DNA from: Sporosarcina sp. Te-1
Lineage (GTDB): Bacteria > Bacillota > Bacilli > Bacillales_A > Planococcaceae
Direction: 5' to 3'
Length of the DNA: 64,000 nucleotides
Assembly: GCF_017498505.1 (NCBI RefSeq)
Contig: NZ_CP071798.1
Coordinates: 682,001-746,000 of the forward strand
How positions within the stretch are numbered: the stretch's first letter is position 1; each line of letters starts with the position of its first letter. A program made the translations under genes and the position numbers. Below, in pieces: positions 60,064-64,000 of the stretch. The notes below the pieces were generated by a model. The model had not been told where the DNA came from. It searched no databases and saw only the letters and a program-made list of their open reading frames with translations.

Positions 60064-60960
60064 ATGAAACTTCGCGTTTCTGCTGTGCAATATCATTTGC
60101 ATTCCATTCGTTCGTTTCAGGAATTTGCCGACCAATGTGAGCATTATATCCGGAACGCTCAGGAATATGATGCTGAATTCGTCTTGTTCCCAGAGTTTTT
60201 TACGACACAGTTGCTTTCCATTGGAGATGCGGACGGGAAAGCATTAACGATTGAGGCGTTGCCCGGATTCACGGACCAGTATCTCGAATTGTTCAAAAGA
60301 CTGGCCGCACAATACAATATGCATATCATTGGCGGCACTCATGTTATAGAGCGTGAGGGGCGCCTTTATAATGTTGCGTTTTTATTCTTCCCGGATGGCA
60401 CAGTGGAGGAACAGGCGAAGCTGCATATAACTCCATTTGAAATCGAAGGCTGGAACATGGCGGCTGGTGAAGATTTGAAAGTGTTCGATACAGAGAAAGG
60501 CCGAATCGCAATTCTTACTTGCTATGATATTGAGTTTCCAGAGATAGTAAGAATGGTAAAGGCCGCAGGTGCAGATGTTATTTTCTGTCCTTCTTGCACA
60601 GACGATCGGCATGGATTTCATCGTGTCCGGTATACGAGTCACGCCCGTGCCATTGAAAACCAAATCTATGTTGTTCTCACTGGAACGGTAGGTTCCTTGC
60701 CGACGGTCGATTTAATGCGTGCAAATTTTGGTCAGGCTGCTATCATTACACCGAACGACATACCATTCCCGCCGAAGGGACTTGCAGCTGAAGGGGAATT
60801 GAACAATGATATGCTCGTAACAGCTGACTTGGATCTGTCCTTGTTGTATGAAGTGAGGGAGAAAGGATCGGTCACAACGTGGCGCGATCGACGGACTGAT
60901 TTGTATACCGATTGGGGGACAAATGCGTTGCGAGGTGCAGGTCGTGACGTACCGCAGTGA
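60064..60960 (+). CDS. Carbon-nitrogen hydrolase (nitrilase superfamily)
   Basis: 298 residues. The Glu-Lys-Cys catalytic triad is visible in FVLFPEFFTTQLL, EQAKLHITPFE and ILTCYDIEFPEI. Proteins of this group hydrolyse amides or omega-amides; in many bacteria this particular type is fused to a GNAT acetyltransferase. Here the next gene is a GNAT that overlaps it by 38 bases, so the two probably work together. Substrate unknown. Confidence 0.87.
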   Translation: MKLRVSAVQYHLHSIRSFQEFADQCEHYIRNAQEYDAEFVLFPEFFTTQLLSIGDADGKALTIEALPGFTDQYLELFKRLAAQYNMHIIGGTHVIEREGRLYNVAFLFFPDGTVEEQAKLHITPFEIEGWNMAAGEDLKVFDTEKGRIAILTCYDIEFPEIVRMVKAAGADVIFCPSCTDDRHGFHRVRYTSHARAIENQIYVVLTGTVGSLPTVDLMRANFGQAAIITPNDIPFPPKGLAAEGELNNDMLVTADLDLSLLYEVREKGSVTTWRDRRTDLYTDWGTNALRGAGRDVPQ

Positions 60961-61618
60961 CATTCAAGTGCCATTTGAAGGCGCTTTTATTCCAGTTGTT
61001 ATCCGGAATTATACACAACAAGACTTTCAGGCGATGATTGATCTGCAAAGCGAATGTTTTCCACCTCCTTTTCCGGAAGAGCTATGGTGGAATAGGGAAC
61101 AGCTCGGACAACACGTCAGCCGGTTCCCGGAAGGTGCCATCTGTGTGGAGTATAATGGCAAGATCATCGGGTCCATCACCAGTTTATTAATCTCTTTTAA
61201 CCCAGCAGAACCCGACCATACGTGGGAACAGGTGACAGATCGTGGCTATATCCGCAATCATGATCCAGAAGGGGATGCGTTATATGTTGTGGACATTTGC
61301 ATCCATCCTGCTTTCCGGAAAGCAGGACTCGGTAAAATCATGATGCAGGCCTTATACCAGCTCGTCGTCAAACTGAATGTCAAACGTCTGCTGGGCGGCG
61401 GCAGGATGCCGGGATACGGGACATACACGCAGCAAATGACGGCTGAAGAATATGTTGAAAAGGTAGTAGAGGGGACGTTGCATGATCCGGTCATAACCTT
61501 TTTGCTCAAATGCGGCAGGACGCCTGTCCGCGTTATGGAAAATTATTTGGAAGATGACGAATCAAAAAATTATGCTCTTTTAATGGAATGGAAGAATCCG
61601 TTGTACTCAATAGAATGA
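60923..61618 (+). CDS. GNAT acetyltransferase, partner of the nitrilase
   Basis: 231 residues from the ATG at 60923, preceded by GGGGGA inside the upstream gene. IPVVIRNYTQQDFQAMIDLQ begins the GNAT fold, and VVDICIHPAFRKAGLGKIMM with QALYQLV is the acetyl-CoA site. The extra segment GGGRMPGYGTYTQQMTAEEY is typical of the GNAT half of GNAT-nitrilase fusion proteins. It lies between the nitrilase and another acetyltransferase-like gene in one operon. Confidence 0.82.
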   Translation: MRCEVQVVTYRSDIQVPFEGAFIPVVIRNYTQQDFQAMIDLQSECFPPPFPEELWWNREQLGQHVSRFPEGAICVEYNGKIIGSITSLLISFNPAEPDHTWEQVTDRGYIRNHDPEGDALYVVDICIHPAFRKAGLGKIMMQALYQLVVKLNVKRLLGGGRMPGYGTYTQQMTAEEYVEKVVEGTLHDPVITFLLKCGRTPVRVMENYLEDDESKNYALLMEWKNPLYSIE

Positions 61619-61638
61619 AAATAAGGGGATAGTAGAGA

Positions 61639-62307
61639 ATGGAATTTACACGAATTATATCGATAGAAGACCCGTTGTTCGCAAAAATGCATACCTTGTT
61701 AGGAGAAGTTTTTCCACCGGAGGAAGTGCTTGAGTTTGACCTTTGGAAAGAGCCGCTTGAAGACCCGGGCATCCGAGTTTTTGTTGCAGTGGAAGCGGGG
61801 GAAGTGGTTGGAGCGACGGAATATCGTTATTATCCGCAGTGGAATATTGCAATGACCGATTTTACGATCATCGGCTCGCCCGGCAAAGGGATCGGTCGTT
61901 TCCTTGCTAAAAAAAGGGAAGAAGATCTAAAACAGTTGGCACAAAGCAACGGCAAAGAACTGTTCGGTATGTTTGCTGAGATTTATGATCCATACGAACG
62001 GGAGGACTTTGATTTCGGAGGCATCATGGCGATGAATCCGTATGTCCGGCGTGAAGTACTTTCGCATTTAGGCTATCAACGGCTAGACTTCGCATATGTA
62101 CATCCTTCTTGGAAAAATGATGGGGAAGCAGTGGAAGGATTGGATTTCTGTTTTATGCCATTAGATGAGACAAAAGAAATTCAAGCCTCTCTCATTGTCG
62201 ATTTCCTCACTGACTATTACTCTGTCCTTTCAAATAAACCGAAAAGATGGATTGAGATGATTGAAGAGTTACAAAACAAGGAAACAGTTCGCCTGTTGCC
62301 TCTATAA
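61639..62307 (+). CDS. GNAT-like acetyltransferase
   Basis: 222 residues behind AAGGGGATAG. VFVAVEAGEVVGATEYRYYP, FTIIGSPGKGIGRFLAKKRE and a C-terminal helical extension. The acetyl-CoA loop SPGKGIGRFL is recognisable though divergent. 20 bases after the previous GNAT, so the same operon, which ends at a strong terminator. Substrate unknown. Confidence 0.65.
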   Translation: MEFTRIISIEDPLFAKMHTLLGEVFPPEEVLEFDLWKEPLEDPGIRVFVAVEAGEVVGATEYRYYPQWNIAMTDFTIIGSPGKGIGRFLAKKREEDLKQLAQSNGKELFGMFAEIYDPYEREDFDFGGIMAMNPYVRREVLSHLGYQRLDFAYVHPSWKNDGEAVEGLDFCFMPLDETKEIQASLIVDFLTDYYSVLSNKPKRWIEMIEELQNKETVRLLPL

Positions 62308-62312
62308 CATTC

Positions 62313-62351
62313 ACATCCCCCCGAAGCTTATACTTTCGGGGGATGTTTTAT
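62313..62351 (+). terminator. Terminator of the nitrilase operon
   Basis: ACATCCCCCCGAA pairs with TTCGGGGGATGT, then TTTATTAC. The following 200 bases hold no recognised gene. Confidence 0.85.
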
Positions 62352-62557
62352 TACAATGTAAAATTGGCTACTGCGTTTTCGAGATCGACGGATACAGCAG
62401 CTTTAGTTATGAAATAACAAGTAAAATCTAATTATTATTCAGACATCTGAAGGAATCATGACATCCATGTGAACAATCGTTCCGCTGGCGGTAAACTATG
62501 ATACACTGAATTCATCCGAATTCAAGTATGAACATAAGTCAAGGAGTTGTTAGGAGA

Positions 62558-63106
62558 ATGAATTCATATAACGGGGCAGGTTCCTTTAAAAAACGAAATT
62601 ACAAGCCGCTTATCATTGGCATCTCTGTTGTTTTAATCGGAGCGATCGGCGTCCTGTCGCGCCTGCCGGGGGTAGAAAATTTTCAAGCATTTGATGTGAC
62701 GATATTGCCGCTGTTAAATGCCATTTTTAATTCGTTTACTTTTCTATTTTTAGTAGCGGCTCTAGTGGCAATTAAAAAACGGAATATTACCGTACACCAA
62801 CGTTTTATTAATGCTGCATTAGTGACAACGACGCTGTTTCTCGTCACCTACGTGGCATTTCATTACTTGTCTCCTTCCACTCCGTATGGGGGAGAAGGGA
62901 TTTTGGCGGGAATTTACTATTTCGTCTTGATTACTCATATTGTGTTGGCTGCTGTCATCGTTCCACTTGTTCTGACAACCGTAACGCGTGCATGGAACCG
63001 GGAGAATGACCGCCATCGGAAAATTGCTAGATGGACGATGCCTTTATGGCTCTATGTCAGCTTTACAGGCGTTCTCGTCTATATTTTAATTTCGCCATAC
63101 TATTAA
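62558..63106 (+). CDS. ctaM: DUF420 membrane protein (CtaM-like)
   Basis: 182 residues. The ATG at 62558 has AAGGAG and AGGAG nearby; an ATG 30 bases earlier has none. Five helices with LNAIFNSFTFLFLVAALVAI, KKRNITVHQRFINAALVTTT, YFVLITHIVLAAVIVPLVLT and RHRKIARWTMPLWLYVSFTG, a set of conserved His residues in membrane segments typical of DUF420. CtaM is needed to make active aa3-type oxidases in Staphylococcus and Bacillus, so it probably serves qoxABCD here. Confidence 0.85.
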   Translation: MNSYNGAGSFKKRNYKPLIIGISVVLIGAIGVLSRLPGVENFQAFDVTILPLLNAIFNSFTFLFLVAALVAIKKRNITVHQRFINAALVTTTLFLVTYVAFHYLSPSTPYGGEGILAGIYYFVLITHIVLAAVIVPLVLTTVTRAWNRENDRHRKIARWTMPLWLYVSFTGVLVYILISPYY

Positions 63107-63139
63107 AAAGGGTTCTCCTCAAATGGAGAACCCTTTTTA
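63105..63139. terminator. Bidirectional terminator after ctaM
   Basis: AAAAAGGGTTCTCC pairs perfectly with GGAGAACCCTTTTT around TCAAAT, between convergent genes. Confidence 0.9.
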
Positions 63140-63145
63140 CCTATT

Positions 63146-63628
63146 TTATACAAGTGGACGATCTGGATATTCTGCACGGTGGTCAAAATCCGTATATTCG
63201 CCATCAACGAGCACGAGGATTTTTCCTTCATCAAAATATTGATTATATCGTTCTGCCTCATCTTCCGGGATTCCCATGCCGATTAAAGCACCGGCAAGTC
63301 CACCGACACCCGCCCCGGCTGCAGCTCCTGTAATGCCGGCTACAATTGGGCCAGCTGCGATGATCGGACCCACACCTGGGATAGCAAGGGCGCCGATTCC
63401 GGCCAACACACCGCCTAAGCCACCGAGCACACCACCTGTAGCCGCTCCCGTTGCCGCTCCGTCAGCAGCGTGTGTTCCTGTTTCTGCTTCAATATTGTCG
63501 ATATGCTCTTCGTCTTTACTGATGATTGAAATATCGTTGGAATTGTATCCTTGACGTTTTAAATCTTCGATAGCTGCCACTGCTTCCGCTTCCGTTTCAT
63601 AATAACCAACTACTCGTCTTTGTACCAT
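63146..63628 (-). CDS. YflT-domain general stress protein (GSP17M-type)
   Basis: 160 residues from the ATG at 63628 (AGGAGG nine bases upstream; an ATG six bases earlier is too close). The N-terminal YflT domain RRVVGYYETEAEAVAAIEDL then KRQGYNSNDISIISKD is followed by a long Gly/Ala region (GGVLGGLGGVLAGIGALAIP) that may lie in or on a membrane, and a C-terminal acidic part. A good SigB-type promoter precedes it. Exact role unknown. Confidence 0.85.
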   Translation of the reverse strand: MVQRRVVGYYETEAEAVAAIEDLKRQGYNSNDISIISKDEEHIDNIEAETGTHAADGAATGAATGGVLGGLGGVLAGIGALAIPGVGPIIAAGPIVAGITGAAAGAGVGGLAGALIGMGIPEDEAERYNQYFDEGKILVLVDGEYTDFDHRAEYPDRPLV

Positions 63629-63676
63629 TTTCATACGCCTCCTGGTTTTTTGAAAGTTTATCGAACTGCCAATAAA

Positions 63677-63701
63677 ATACCCGGACCTCTGAAACTGAAA
63701 C
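63677..63701 (-). promoter_or_regulatory. SigB promoter of the YflT-type gene
   Basis: The minus strand has GTTTCA and GGGTAT spaced by 13 bases, 49 to 73 bases before the start codon, close to the SigB consensus. Confidence 0.7.
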
Positions 63702-63814
63702 ATTACATGAAGATTACAAAGGAGAGACGAATAGATATCTGGCATTTATATCTAGTGTCAGGAAACCCATAACTGGGTACCTATCATAATACGGAAGAAT
63801 AGGAGGCATTGCTA

Positions 63815-64000
63815 ATGGATTATGTAATTAATGGGTTCAAACTGGTCATCGGATTAATTGCATTCATGATTGTCATCCGGACACTTGGGAAGAAACATTT
63901 AGCTGAAATGACTCCATATGACATGATCTATTTATTAATGTTTGGAGGTATTTTGGAAGAAACATTGTATAATCCGAAGATATCGATTTGGCAATTTCTT
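63815..64000 (+). CDS. DUF421 membrane protein (partial, 3' end outside window)
   Basis: 62 codons visible from the ATG at 63815 behind AGGAGGC. MDYVINGFKLVIGLIAFMIV then RTLGKKHLAEMTPYDMIYLL and MFGGILEETLYNPKISIWQF match the start of DUF421 (YetF/YdfS-type) proteins, with two membrane helices so far. A second DUF421 gene is carried in the prophage island at 40972. Confidence 0.8.
   Translation, partial: MDYVINGFKLVIGLIAFMIVIRTLGKKHLAEMTPYDMIYLLMFGGILEETLYNPKISIWQFL

Overview
The window looks like a chromosome segment of a spore-forming, low-to-moderate GC Bacillales bacterium, probably a Sporosarcina-like member of the Planococcaceae. The evidence is strong AGGAGG-type ribosome binding sites, frequent TTG and GTG starts, an alpha/beta-type small acid-soluble spore protein, a YlxY-type sporulation deacetylase, a qox-type aa3 quinol oxidase, YtxG/DUF948 and YflT stress proteins with SigB-like promoters, and a CtaM homologue. 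No species can be named from the sequence alone.

Layout. 1-9.9 kb: end of a bile-acid:sodium symporter-type gene, an array of short phased repeats, the qoxABCD operon, an isolated glnA, small DUF2892 and DUF1540 genes, a phosphodiesterase/pyrophosphatase, a spore SASP and a membrane-anchored trypsin-like protease. 9.9-15.1 kb: a second phased repeat array, YunC, two separate DUF948 gene pairs, an ECF sigma factor with a DUF4179 partner, and a small membrane protein. 15.3-25.4 kb: an AgcS sodium:alanine symporter, a YlxY-like deacetylase, and a formate module: an OFA-family transporter, fdhD and a DUF2294 gene on the minus strand, divergent from fdhF-DUF1641. The fdhF leader carries a terminator hairpin that looks like an attenuator. 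Yip1 and DUF3784 membrane proteins follow. 25.4-27.5 kb: an IS1182-family element. 27.5-32.5 kb: an MBL-fold hydrolase, small and lipoprotein genes, PaiB, a Nudix hydrolase, and a TetR/alpha-beta hydrolase operon behind two palindromic operators.

32.74-55.62 kb is a decayed prophage island inserted at the 3' end of a tRNA-Arg(CCU) gene and bounded by a 49-bp direct repeat with one mismatch. It keeps a recognisable lambda-like order. On the minus strand are a broken integrase, a broken ImmA, a zinc-ribbon/SHOCT protein and an XRE repressor. An array of TTACC-N5-GGTAA operators follows, then Cro-like, Rha, YqaJ/RecT, methyltransferase, GIY-YIG, XtrA, late-regulator and PBSX-type terminase genes on the plus strand. 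Most phage genes are frameshifted, and no capsid, tail or lysis genes remain. The 3' part of xtrA occurs three times. Each copy runs directly, or almost directly, into a different accessory gene, and two modules end in a related hairpin. One accessory locus is a decayed DUF3578-HNH restriction-like nuclease. The terminase gene is cut by a degenerate group IIC intron, followed by a probable second group II intron fragment and an IS3-family element. A second, apparently intact group IIC intron lies antisense to the terminator of yolD.

55.6-64 kb returns to the chromosome: an RtcB gene with an apparent one-base frameshift, a polar amino-acid ABC importer, a nitrilase-superfamily/acetyltransferase operon, CtaM (DUF420), a SigB-type YflT stress protein and the start of a DUF421 membrane protein.

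The most unusual signals are the two arrays of (C/T)GCTCATAA-like repeats spaced 20-21 bp apart (two helical turns), the triplicated xtrA-cargo modules, the fdhF leader attenuator and the nested insertions in the terminase gene. All function calls come from reading translated sequence and motifs; nothing was searched against a database.
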